DNA of 50,778 bases from Thiocapsa sp. KS1 (GTDB lineage Bacteria > Pseudomonadota > Gammaproteobacteria > Chromatiales > Chromatiaceae). Both the position numbers and the translations under genes were made by a program. Positions 39,582 to 48,072 of the stretch are shown here, in pieces; the first letter of the stretch is position 1; the number at the start of each line of letters is the position of its first letter. The stretch covers positions 1,991,517 to 2,042,294 of the forward strand of contig NZ_LN848257.1 of the NCBI RefSeq assembly GCF_001499735.1, given 5' to 3'. Below the pieces are notes generated by a model, which did no database searches, had not been told where the DNA came from, and saw only the letters and a program-made list of their open reading frames with translations.

Positions 39582-39995
39582 CTATTTCTTCTTGCCCTTG
39601 CAGGGATACTTGGCCGCCAGTGCGCGAACTACGCCCTTCACGGGCTGCTCGGCCATCAACGCGGCGTTTCCGGAATTCGCCTGCGCCCAAGCAACGAAGG
39701 TCGCACGCCCCTCCTCGATGGTCGCGCCCTCGGGGTAGCACACGAGACGCTTCAGACCTTCCCGCGCCGTGATGGCATCGTGATATTGAATCGTCGCTTC
39801 GAGGAAGGCACGACAGGCCAGAGAGGCGACCAGATGCATGTCCGAGTCGGGCGCGGTCGAGCAGACGCGATACAGACTCTCGGTACTGTCGTAGCCGAAA
39901 TCCTTTTCCTCGAGGGCGCTTGCCGGTGCCGCGAAGACCGCCCCTGCAACGAGGGCTGCGAGCAGAGCGGGGACTTGTCGAGATGCGTTCGTCAT
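39582..39995 (-). CDS. Rap1a/Tai family periplasmic protein
   Basis: A 137-residue exported protein (signal peptide residues 1-27, APASA). The mature part has the pattern of Rap1a/Tai proteins: LYRVCSTAP, SLACRAFLEA, RLVCYPEGATIEEG and AKYPCK, with four Cys likely forming two disulfides. Characterised members are immunity proteins against type VI secretion amidase effectors, but many chromosomal homologues have no effector neighbour, as here. AAGGAG precedes the ATG. Family assignment from pattern only. Confidence 0.75.
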   Translation of the reverse strand: MTNASRQVPALLAALVAGAVFAAPASALEEKDFGYDSTESLYRVCSTAPDSDMHLVASLACRAFLEATIQYHDAITAREGLKRLVCYPEGATIEEGRATFVAWAQANSGNAALMAEQPVKGVVRALAAKYPCKGKKK

Positions 39996-40182
39996 CGATG
40001 GCTCCTTATTGGTTATTGGATTCGATCATGCCCGGCGGAAGGGACGGCATTCGCGAGGCCGATCCGGTCGACGCGACGCTGCTGCACGATCGGGATGTAT
40101 CGCTGCGGTGGCGAGCGACACCGTCCGGAATCATAGCCGCCAAACCCGCTCAAGGATACGCACAGGCGGGCCGCCCAAGGCG

Positions 40183-41059
40183 TCACTCCGGCCGGAAGAT
40201 CGCACGCAGCCCGTCGGCAAGCGAGGGGTAGCGAAAGACCACCCCCAACTCATCGCGCAACCGGTCGTTGCGCAGACGACGGGATTCGCTCAGGTAGGAG
40301 AGCATGCCCTCGGAGAGTCGATCGGCGGCCTCCTCGAGACCGATCAAGGGCGGACTCGGTAGCCCCGCTGCGGCGGCCACGTCCGAAAAGTAATCCGTCA
40401 TGGTGCTCGGATGCCCGTCGCAGGCGTTGTAAACCGCGCCCGAAGGGGCCCGCTCCATCGCGGCGATACAGACCGTAACCAGGTCGTCGACATGGATCCG
40501 GTTGGTGTAGGGCGACTGCTGAGGCCTGACCATGGGCGTGCCCGCCCGGATGCGCTCCAGAGGGAGTCGCCCGGGGCCATAGATCCCGGCAACGCGCAGG
40601 ATCACCAGATCCCGACCGCTCGCCAGGCTCCAGCCGAGCAGGGTTTCCTCCGCATCCCGGCGCCGTCGCGAGCGATCGGCGACGGGCTGCACCGGATGCG
40701 TCTCGTCGATCCACTGACCTGCGCAGTCGCCGTAAACGCCTGTGGTACTGATGTAGACGACGCGACGCGGATCACCGTAGCGCTCGAAGGCATCCACGAG
40801 ATGTCGGGTATGCGGATCCTGAACGCCGCTCCCCGGCGGCGGGGCGAAAATGAAAGACCAGCGCCTCGGCAAGCCCGAGATCACTGAGGTCGTCCGCCGC
40901 AAGCTCGCAGCGTAAGCCCTTGATACCCTGCTGCTCGAGCCGAGCAACCCCGGCATCGGACCGCACGATGCCCGTGACGGCCTCGCCCTGGTCCCGGTAT
41001 TGGCGCGCAAGGCGGGTGCCCACATATCCGCACCCGACAATAACCTGCTCGTTCATCAT
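40183..41059 (-). pseudogene. YeeZ-like NAD-dependent epimerase/dehydratase, apparent frameshift
   Basis: Extended SDR-type protein, about 290 residues if continuous. The N-terminus MMNEQVIVGCGYVGTRLARQY with the GxGxxG nucleotide site is in one frame up to ALVFHF; the remainder, from APPPGSGVQDPHTRHLVDAF through VVYISTTGVYGD to the C-terminus, is in another. The shift falls at a run of four A on plus (40847-40850); three would restore HFAPPPG. As with yciB, this is a homopolymer indel, so a sequencing error is as likely as true inactivation. Both parts are otherwise intact. Confidence 0.82.
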
Positions 41060-41107
41060 CCGACCTGCCTCATGTTTGCGAAAGCGGCATAAGATGCCTC
41101 AAGATGG

Positions 41108-41194
41108 TTGAATCGCATCCACGGTGCAATCCCGCTTTGCACCGGGAGCCAGCGTCCCGAGATCATCCGATGCATCGGAGCAGAGGCGATTCAA
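41108..41194. repeat. 87-bp inverted-repeat element, copy E11
   Basis: Arms TTGAATCGCATC (41108-41119) and GAGGCGATTCAA (41183-41194), 11 of 12 complementary; changes from the consensus are compensated. Internal 8-bp hairpin CGGTGCAA / TTGCACCG (41122-41144) and a 12-bp perfect palindrome CCGATGCATCGG (41167-41178). First of a pair with E7. Confidence 0.75.
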
Positions 41195-41219
41195 ATTATT
41201 GAAAATGAAAAACAAATTA

Positions 41220-41306
41220 TTAAACCGCCTCTCTACTGCGACTGCGAAGGAAGCTGAGGCCGGGCCGATTCAAAACCATCGCCTAACGACTCCGAACGCG
41301 GTTTAA
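41220..41306. repeat. 87-bp inverted-repeat element, copy E7
   Basis: Arms TTAAACCGCCTC (41220-41231) and AACGCGGTTTAA (41295-41306), 10 of 12 complementary. It is separated from E11 by a 25-nt AT-rich linker and ends 7 nt before the ATG of the flavoreductase gene, so the pair replaces the normal promoter-proximal leader. Confidence 0.85.
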
Positions 41307-41313
41307 TCGCCAG

Positions 41314-42342
41314 ATGAGCTTCAAGATTCGCACCCTTCCCGCGGAACATCGTTTCGATGTCGAGCCGGGCGAGACCCTCCTCGCGGCCGCGTTGCGCCAA
41401 GGCGTCGGCCTTCCCTACGGCTGTCGCGACGGCAAGTGCGGATCCTGCGCGACCCGCCTTCTGGAAGGTCGGGTCGATTACCCGAGCGGACAGACCGAAG
41501 CGCTCGAGGGCCAGCCCGAGGACACCTGCCTGACCTGCCAGGCCGTGCCCGTGTCGGACCTGGTCTTGGGTGTACGCGAGGTCGCGGCGGTCGCTCGGAT
41601 CGAGGTCCGGACGCTGCCCTGTCGGGTCTCGCGCAAGGAGCGGCTCAACCACGACGTGATGCGACTCTTCCTGAAGCTGCCGGAGAACCAACGCCTTCGG
41701 TTCCTCGCGGGCCAGTATCTGGACTTTATCCTCCGAGACGGTCGCAGACGGGCCTTCTCCATCGCCAACGCGCCGCACGAGGATGCGGAGCTCGAGCTGC
41801 ATATCCGACATGTTCCCGGCGGGGAGTTCACGGCATACGTCTTCGACAGCATGCCCGAGAAGAGCATCCTGCGCATTCAGGGGCCGCTCGGAACCTTCTT
41901 TCTGCGCGAAGACTCGGACCGCCCCGTCATCATGATGGGCGGAGGCACGGGTTTCGCCCCGCTCAAGGGAATGATCGAGCATGCGATCCATCGCGGATTC
42001 GACCGTCCGATCGCGCTCTACTGGGGCGTACGTGCGCGGCGCGACCTCTACCTGGCCGATCTGCCGGAGACCTGGTCGAAACGCCTGCCCTCCTTCCGCT
42101 TCGTACCCGTCCTCTCGGAGCCCGATCCGGACTGGCACGGCCGCACGGGATTCGTCCATACGGCCGTTCTCGAGGATCACCCGGATCCGAGCGGTTACGA
42201 TGTCTACATGAGCGGGCCGCCGATCATGGTCGAGGCCGGACGCATCGCCTTAGAGGCCGCCGGACTGGCCCGCGATCGCATGTTCTCGGACGCCTTCGAG
42301 TACGCCGCACACCCCAAGGCGAAGGACGACGGTGCGGCCTGA
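41314..42342 (+). CDS. 2Fe-2S flavoprotein oxidoreductase (CDP-6-deoxy-delta-3,4-glucoseen reductase-like)
   Basis: A 342-residue electron-transfer protein: N-terminal plant-type ferredoxin domain with C37-x4-C42-x2-C45-x29-C75, FAD domain with RAFSIANAP, and NAD(P) domain with GGGTGFAPLKGM and a C-terminal YMSGPPIMVE. Annotated relatives are called CDP-6-deoxy-delta-3,4-glucoseen reductase, but outside dideoxysugar clusters, as here, they are general reductases, often found near ubiD. No Shine-Dalgarno is seen because repeat E7 lies 7 nt upstream. Confidence 0.9.
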   Translation: MSFKIRTLPAEHRFDVEPGETLLAAALRQGVGLPYGCRDGKCGSCATRLLEGRVDYPSGQTEALEGQPEDTCLTCQAVPVSDLVLGVREVAAVARIEVRTLPCRVSRKERLNHDVMRLFLKLPENQRLRFLAGQYLDFILRDGRRRAFSIANAPHEDAELELHIRHVPGGEFTAYVFDSMPEKSILRIQGPLGTFFLREDSDRPVIMMGGGTGFAPLKGMIEHAIHRGFDRPIALYWGVRARRDLYLADLPETWSKRLPSFRFVPVLSEPDPDWHGRTGFVHTAVLEDHPDPSGYDVYMSGPPIMVEAGRIALEAAGLARDRMFSDAFEYAAHPKAKDDGAA

Positions 42343-42415
42343 GCTTGTCCTGCCGTCCCGAGCAGGGCACACTCGCGCGCCCGATGGATTTTTTGCGATC
42401 TCGCAGAGACAGCCT

Positions 42416-43036
42416 ATGCGCCTTATCCGGCTTGCCGTCGCGTTCGGCCTTATCGCCCTGCAAACGGTCGGCTGCGCGCCCGGGCCCTTGAGCACCACCT
42501 GGGTCGCACCCGGGACACCTCCGACTCAGTACCGAGATCTGATCGTCTTCGGCGTCTCGACCAATCCGACCGTGCGCCGTGCCTACGAGGACAACTTCGT
42601 CGAAGCGTTGAAAGGCAGCGGCGTCCAAGCGCGTGCGGCGCACACCCTGCTCTCGGACCGCGATGTCGGCCGTGCACGGGCGGTGCAGGAGGCTGTCGGA
42701 CGCTCCGGGGCCGACGGGGTCATCGTGACCTACCTCGCGGGCGAGAACCCGGATGCCGCGCCGACCGGGAGAACGACGCACGTCGTCCCGAGTCTTTACG
42801 GTCGACTCTACCCGTATTATGGTCACATCCTGAGCGAGGTGACCGCCCCGGGATATTACGCAAATTACCGAGCGCTCAGGCTCGAGACCAATCTCTACGA
42901 CGCGGGGCGCGCATCCTTGGTCTGGTCCGGTCGCTCCGACCCCCTGGACCCAAGCTCCGAGCAAACCATGATCAGCGAGGTCATCGCCGCCGTGATCGGG
43001 AAACTCAAGGCAGACGGTTTTCTGCCGACATCCTAG
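42416..43036 (+). CDS. Putative DUF4136-type lipoprotein
   Basis: A 206-residue exported protein with a signal peptide ending TVGC at about residue 20, a slightly non-canonical lipobox. The mature domain (DLIVFGVSTNPTVRRAYEDNFVEAL, shown in part, and GADGVIVTYLAGEN) suggests a DUF4136-like or related envelope lipoprotein. Function unknown. Precedes the TonB receptor gene by about 70 nt on the same strand and may belong to the same transcription unit. Confidence 0.7.
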   Translation: MRLIRLAVAFGLIALQTVGCAPGPLSTTWVAPGTPPTQYRDLIVFGVSTNPTVRRAYEDNFVEALKGSGVQARAAHTLLSDRDVGRARAVQEAVGRSGADGVIVTYLAGENPDAAPTGRTTHVVPSLYGRLYPYYGHILSEVTAPGYYANYRALRLETNLYDAGRASLVWSGRSDPLDPSSEQTMISEVIAAVIGKLKADGFLPTS

Positions 43037-43104
43037 GGATTCTCGGGCCCGCCCCCTGCCCGACCCTCCCGTAGACACGCCCGCGCCACGATAGACCTCC
43101 ACAG

Positions 43105-45159
43105 ATGCCGAACGCGTCCGATTGGCCGACGCAATACCGCTCGCGACGCAGGCTCGGAGCATGCGCCTGGATGCTCGCCGCGATCCTGGTGTCCGGCCAT
43201 GCCGCCGGCACGGAAACAGCGTCCGAGCCCGAGGATGCGCGACTCGGCGACCTGCTGAGCCTCCTGGACAACGAGACCGAGCTCGCGACCCGCAGCGGCA
43301 TGAACGCGGACTTCGTCCCCGGTATGGCGACGATCCTGTCCGGCGCGGATATGCTCGTGCGCGGCGCGCGCACGGTTTGGGAGGCGCTCTCTCTGGTCCC
43401 CGGCATCAGCCAAGGGCTCGAGATGACGGGTGAGCGCCAGATCCTCAGCCGCGGCGTGGGTTTCGGCTACGCCTCGGGCAACATCAAGCTCCTGCTCGAC
43501 GGTGTGTCGATGAACTCGACCCTGCTCGCCACGGCGAATCCGGTCCTGAATATCCCGATCGAGCAGGTCGAGCGCATCGAGGTCATCCGCGGACCCGGCT
43601 CCTCGGTGCACGGCGAATACGCCTTCGCCGGCGTGGTGAACGTCATCACCCGCCGCAATGACCGCACACTCCAAGCCCAGGCCAACGAGCGGGCGGCTGC
43701 CGGCGGCGGCGGGATCTGGCACTGGAGCGACCCGCAACGCGAGCTGAGCGCCTCGATCAATCTGACCGGACTTGCAGGCAACGGCGGAGTGCCGGTCGCC
43801 GAGGACGCCTTGTTCCCGATCGGCGAGCCCGCGCTCTCCAACGCCCCCGGCTCGTCCAACGAAGCCAGCCGCTATCTGGGAGGCTTTGCCGATCTGCGCT
43901 GGCGGGACACCTTCATCGCGCTCAAGGTCCTCGACGACGACTACGGGGATCATTTCGGGATCAATCACTTCCTGCCGCCGTCGGACGATCGGCTCGCCTC
44001 CGAGCAGCGCTACGTCTCGGTTCAAATCGGCCAGGACCTGATCCTGTCCGAGGCGCTGGATGCACGCATTCGGCTCGAGTCGCTTCAATTCGAGCGCTCC
44101 CGCGAGCAGCTCTACGTCTTCCCGCCGAGCTACTTCGACGCGCAACCCGTCTACCTGGATCAAGACTACGGCGAGACACGGTATCTCGGGGCCGCGGATC
44201 TGCACTGGCGTGGTTGGGACAGACACCTTGTCCTGCTGGGTGTGGAGGCGAGTCGGGTCCAGGTCGATCGCGCGAGCTGGAACTGGTTCAACCTGCCGTT
44301 CGAGGTTCCCGAAACCTGGCTGGATACGGCGCTCGACCGACGGATTCTCAGCGCGATCCTCCAGGACGAGATCCGCGCGAGCGAGCGCGTCACGGTCACC
44401 GCCGCACTGCGCCTGGACGACTACAGCGACCTCGGCGCCTTCCTGACCCCGCGCCTGGCTGCGGTCTGGCGAATCGACGATTCGAACATCCTCAAGCTTC
44501 AGTATGCCCAGGCATTCCGCCCGCCGACCTTCTACGAGCAGGCGTATCCGGGCCGGGACTCCATCGGTGCCGGGGAGATCGCCACCTACGAGCTAGGCTA
44601 CATCCTCAAGCAGCCCCGCTGGGAAGGACGCCTGATCCTGTTTCAGTCCGATCTGACCGATCCGATCGTTTTCGGGGAGGACGACGACGGGTTCATCAAC
44701 AACGACGATGCGCGTCTGCGCGGTGTCGAGCTGGAGTACCGGATCCGCCTCGGAACCCGCGTCAAGATCGATGCGAATCTCTCCTACGTCGATGCGGTCT
44801 CGCGCGGGACCGACGCTTCGCTGCCCGGCGGCACGGACATCCTGGGTAACCTGGCGCTGCTCTGGCACCCGGTCGAATCCTGGACCGCGGCGATCCAGCT
44901 GCGCTACGTCGGCGATCGAAGCCGCCCTGAATTCGACCCGCGTCCATCGGTCTCGGGCTACACCACGGCGGATCTGACACTGAGCTATCAGCGGCAGGGG
45001 CCGGGCTTCTTCGCAAATCTCGGGGTGAAGAATCTGACCGACGAGGACGTGCGCTATCCGGATCTCCCTACCGGCTTCGGCGGGATCGATCTGCTCTACC
45101 CGGATGGCTATCCCCGGCCCGGACGGCGTTGGTGGCTGTCCGTGGGTTACGCCTTCTGA
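43105..45159 (+). CDS. TonB-dependent outer-membrane receptor
   Basis: A 684-residue receptor: N-terminal signal (about 15-35), plug domain (about 75-185) with LLLDGVSMNS and VERIEVIRGPGSSVHGEYAF, and a 22-strand-type beta-barrel ending in the C-terminal Phe (SVGYAF). No recognisable TonB box. The ligand is unknown; it has no siderophore genes nearby. Followed by a YfiR-like gene and a diguanylate cyclase, a combination that suggests signalling rather than only uptake. Confidence 0.93.
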   Translation: MPNASDWPTQYRSRRRLGACAWMLAAILVSGHAAGTETASEPEDARLGDLLSLLDNETELATRSGMNADFVPGMATILSGADMLVRGARTVWEALSLVPGISQGLEMTGERQILSRGVGFGYASGNIKLLLDGVSMNSTLLATANPVLNIPIEQVERIEVIRGPGSSVHGEYAFAGVVNVITRRNDRTLQAQANERAAAGGGGIWHWSDPQRELSASINLTGLAGNGGVPVAEDALFPIGEPALSNAPGSSNEASRYLGGFADLRWRDTFIALKVLDDDYGDHFGINHFLPPSDDRLASEQRYVSVQIGQDLILSEALDARIRLESLQFERSREQLYVFPPSYFDAQPVYLDQDYGETRYLGAADLHWRGWDRHLVLLGVEASRVQVDRASWNWFNLPFEVPETWLDTALDRRILSAILQDEIRASERVTVTAALRLDDYSDLGAFLTPRLAAVWRIDDSNILKLQYAQAFRPPTFYEQAYPGRDSIGAGEIATYELGYILKQPRWEGRLILFQSDLTDPIVFGEDDDGFINNDDARLRGVELEYRIRLGTRVKIDANLSYVDAVSRGTDASLPGGTDILGNLALLWHPVESWTAAIQLRYVGDRSRPEFDPRPSVSGYTTADLTLSYQRQGPGFFANLGVKNLTDEDVRYPDLPTGFGGIDLLYPDGYPRPGRRWWLSVGYAF

Positions 45160-45173
45160 AGTCCGCCGACGTC

Positions 45174-45749
45174 ATGCCGACGACCGCAGGAATCAGCCGC
45201 CGAGGTCTCTTGGCGGCCGTTTGTCTGTGTGTCGGGCTTTTTGCTTCGCGCGCTTGGACCCAACCGCTCTGGCAGGAGGAGGAGCAGCGGTTTCGTGTCG
45301 GACTGAAGCTCTTCCCCGCCTGCCTGGGCGCCGTGGAGGGCCTCGAAGACAGGAGCGCGGCGAGTGGAAAGCTCGAGATCCGGATCGTCTACGAAGGATC
45401 GGACGCCATCGCCCGAGCGGCCGCCTCGACGCTCGGCGGCATCGGTCGGATCCGCGGGATTCTTCTGAACGTCCAGACCCTGAGTGCGGAGTCTTTGGAT
45501 ACGGAAGCCACCCCTCTCGGCGGAATCTTCGTCGCCAGCGTGGATGTCGGAGGCAAGCGCCTGCGGCTCTGGTCGGAGCGTCATCGCACGCTGGTCTTCT
45601 CGCCGTTCGCCGGCGATGTCGAGGCCGGCGCGGTCGCGGGTATCCATGTCGCCGACCGCATCCTCCCCTTCGTGAACCTCCCCCAGGCGCGCCGCGCCGC
45701 GGTCCGGTTCAAGCCGTTCTTCCTCGAGGTAGCGCACCGGTATGAGTAA
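45174..45749 (+). CDS. YfiR/DUF4154-like periplasmic protein
   Basis: A 191-residue exported protein; the leader contains ISRRGLLAAVCLCVGLF, compatible with a twin-arginine signal. The mature region (RFRVGLKLFPACLGAVEG, LEIRIVYEG, VLFVASVD-like GIFVASVDVGG, VNLPQARRAAVRFKPFFLEVA) has the pattern of YfiR/DUF4154 proteins, which sit in the periplasm and control a membrane diguanylate cyclase (YfiN). Located 14 nt after the receptor gene and 6 nt before a membrane GGDEF protein, exactly the expected partners. Confidence 0.8.
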   Translation: MPTTAGISRRGLLAAVCLCVGLFASRAWTQPLWQEEEQRFRVGLKLFPACLGAVEGLEDRSAASGKLEIRIVYEGSDAIARAAASTLGGIGRIRGILLNVQTLSAESLDTEATPLGGIFVASVDVGGKRLRLWSERHRTLVFSPFAGDVEAGAVAGIHVADRILPFVNLPQARRAAVRFKPFFLEVAHRYE

Positions 45750-45755
45750 CCCGGT

Positions 45756-47186
45756 ATGAACAACAGGGCCTTCGTCGCTCGCCGTCGGTTCTCGCTGACC
45801 CTGGAGCGCAACCTCGCCGTCATCTTTGCGTTGCTCGGGATCCTGCTGACGACGCTGATCGCGCTGCACTGGGTGCTGGTTATCGAGCCGACCCTGCGCG
45901 CGGATGCCGAGAGCCGCTCGCGCGCATTTGCCCAGGCCCAGACCAGCGGACTCGAGGCGCTGCTGCGCACCGGACATCCGCCCGACCAGCTCGCCGACGA
46001 GATCCGGACCGAGCTCGACGCGGTGCTGCTTCTCAAGGACCAGTCGACCGACACACCCTTCGTTCGACGGATCACCCTGGTCCTCGACGACGAGCTGCTC
46101 GACCTTCCACCCGACAGCCTCGACCTGGCGCAGGGTGTGGAGCAGTGTCCTGAGTGCTTCGTCTCGGAGGTCCCGCTTTACGATCCGCACGAGCACCTCT
46201 TGGTCGGGATCGCCACCTTCTATTCCAGCCCGCAGTTCCTGAACAACCTGATCCGGGACGTGCGCGGCACGCTCCTGTGGGTCGGCGGCGCCATGCTCCT
46301 GGTCATCGGTTTCGCCTGGTTCGGGGCGAGTCGGGTGCTCGGCCGACTCGGCGAGAGCGAGGCCAACCTGCGCACGCTGTTCGAGGTGGCACCCTTCCCG
46401 ATGATCCTGGTCGAACGGGGTCGACCGGGAGTGACCCAAGCCAATCAGGCGGCCAAGAGCTATCTTGCCTTGGAGCCCGACGGCACCGGACAACTGACCA
46501 GTGCGGCATGGGAGGCACTGGCTGCCGATGGATTGCCCTTCGGGATCGGCGAGCAGCGCGAGACCCAGATCCTGACCCGGGACCGAACCCGGCGCTGGGC
46601 GGTGGTGTCGGCGATGCCGCTTCGCTTCTCGGGCACGGCCAGCCGCCTCATTACCCTGGCCGACGTCTCGGAGCTCAAGGCGATCCAGGACGACCTGCGA
46701 CAGGCATCCCTGACCGATGGACTGACCGGGGCCTACAACCGGCGCTGTCTTCTGCAGAAGCTCGGTGCGGAGATCGAGCGCGCCAAACGCTACGGCAACG
46801 ATCTCTCGGTCATCCTGCTCGATCTGGATTCCTTCAAGGCGATCAACGACACCTTCGGGCATCGCGTCGGCGACGAGGTCTTGATCAAGGTCGCCGCAAC
46901 CCTGCGCCGTTGCACGCGCGACGTGGACGTCAGCGGCCGCTACGGCGGCGAGGAGTTTCTCGTGATCCTGCCGCATACCGCGGTCGCCCCGGCGCTCGAG
47001 GTCGCCGAGCGCATTCGCACCGCCGTCAAGACACTGGCCTGGAGCCAGCCGAGCCTGCGGGTCACCATCAGCGGGGGTGTCTGCGAATACGCCGGCATGG
47101 ATGTCGACGGCCTGATCGAAATCGCGGATCAGCGGCTGTATCAGGCCAAAGAGCAGGGAAGGGATCGCATCGTCGGACCCCCGTAA
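45756..47186 (+). CDS. Membrane diguanylate cyclase (GGDEF)
   Basis: A 476-residue inner-membrane enzyme making cyclic di-GMP. Two transmembrane helices (about 20-43 and 172-191) flank a periplasmic sensor domain; then a PAS-like domain (about 205-305) and a GGDEF domain (about 315-474). The active-site GGEEF is intact (397-401), and an inhibitory I-site RDVD (388-391) sits at the canonical five-residue spacing, so product feedback is expected. Probably controlled by the YfiR-like protein upstream. Confidence 0.93.
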   Translation: MNNRAFVARRRFSLTLERNLAVIFALLGILLTTLIALHWVLVIEPTLRADAESRSRAFAQAQTSGLEALLRTGHPPDQLADEIRTELDAVLLLKDQSTDTPFVRRITLVLDDELLDLPPDSLDLAQGVEQCPECFVSEVPLYDPHEHLLVGIATFYSSPQFLNNLIRDVRGTLLWVGGAMLLVIGFAWFGASRVLGRLGESEANLRTLFEVAPFPMILVERGRPGVTQANQAAKSYLALEPDGTGQLTSAAWEALAADGLPFGIGEQRETQILTRDRTRRWAVVSAMPLRFSGTASRLITLADVSELKAIQDDLRQASLTDGLTGAYNRRCLLQKLGAEIERAKRYGNDLSVILLDLDSFKAINDTFGHRVGDEVLIKVAATLRRCTRDVDVSGRYGGEEFLVILPHTAVAPALEVAERIRTAVKTLAWSQPSLRVTISGGVCEYAGMDVDGLIEIADQRLYQAKEQGRDRIVGPP

Positions 47187-47271
47187 AGGGCGCTCGACCC
47201 GCGGGGCGCGAACGATCAGCCGCTCCCGCCGCTCCTCTATGATCCGAAGGGGTGTCCCGCAGCGAGCGGAA

Positions 47272-48072
47272 TCAAGCGGCCGGCCGGGTCGGACGCATCA
47301 CGCATGCCTCGCCATCGAGGAGCACGCACGCGGCCCGCACGATCGCCGCATCCTCGGCGCGCTCGGCCACGGCAACCTGCACGAAACCCAACCCTCGGGC
47401 CTTCTCCGCAGTGCGGTCCGCCACGACCACCAAGGGCGTTGCGAGCAGGGGGGCTCGACCCTCGGGGCCGAGCATCTCCATCAGATTCAGCATGACCTCG
47501 TCGCTGGTCGCGGTGACCGCGGCGACGGTCTCGGTCCAGCGCGACAGCAGGGATGCGGGGTCGAACGCCGGACGCAGGCGACGGTAGACCTCGGCAAAGC
47601 GCACCTCGGCACCGCGGTCGCGCAGCGTCTCGGCGAACAGGGCACGCCCGCCTTCGCCGCGGACGATCAGCACCCGACGGCCGCGCATGTCGGCCAGCTC
47701 GGGCATCGCGAGCAGGGTCTCGCTGTCGAAGCGCTGCTCCGGGACCAGCTCCGGCGCACGCCCCGCGTCGGTCAACGCCTGTGCGGTCGCCCGCCCGACG
47801 GCCGCGACCTTCGCAGCGCATGACCAAGAGCCGTCCGGCACCAAGGCGAGTGCCTGCTCCACCGCATTCGGGCTGACGAAATAGAGCATGTCCCAGGACT
47901 GCGCCAGCAGCGCGGCCGCTTCGCGCGGATCGACGACCGGCGCGATCTCGATGCTCGGCACGCGGATCGCGCGACCGTTGGCCGCCTCGATCAGCCGGCA
48001 GAGTCCATCGGCTTGAGCCGCGGGCCGGGTCACCAAGACGCCGCGACCGCCGAGATCACAGGGGGAAGCCAT
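47272..48072 (-). CDS. hemD: Uroporphyrinogen-III synthase
   Basis: Cyclises hydroxymethylbilane with inversion of ring D, a step in haem, sirohaem and bacteriochlorophyll synthesis. The 266-residue protein has weak but typical HemD features: GVLVTRPAAQADGL, YFVSPNAVEQAL, AVGRATAQAL and RVLIVRGEGGR. The start ATG overlaps the hemC stop by 1 nt (TGATG), which fixes the start; a longer open frame upstream is only read-through over hemC. Confidence 0.93.
   Translation of the reverse strand: MASPCDLGGRGVLVTRPAAQADGLCRLIEAANGRAIRVPSIEIAPVVDPREAAALLAQSWDMLYFVSPNAVEQALALVPDGSWSCAAKVAAVGRATAQALTDAGRAPELVPEQRFDSETLLAMPELADMRGRRVLIVRGEGGRALFAETLRDRGAEVRFAEVYRRLRPAFDPASLLSRWTETVAAVTATSDEVMLNLMEMLGPEGRAPLLATPLVVVADRTAEKARGLGFVQVAVAERAEDAAIVRAACVLLDGEACVMRPTRPAA

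Noticed and set aside
41108-41306. Paired repeats considered as a CRISPR-like array
   Set aside because: Only two units per locus, units are inverted-repeat bounded and about 87 bp long, and linkers are AT-rich rather than spacer-like; no cas genes.
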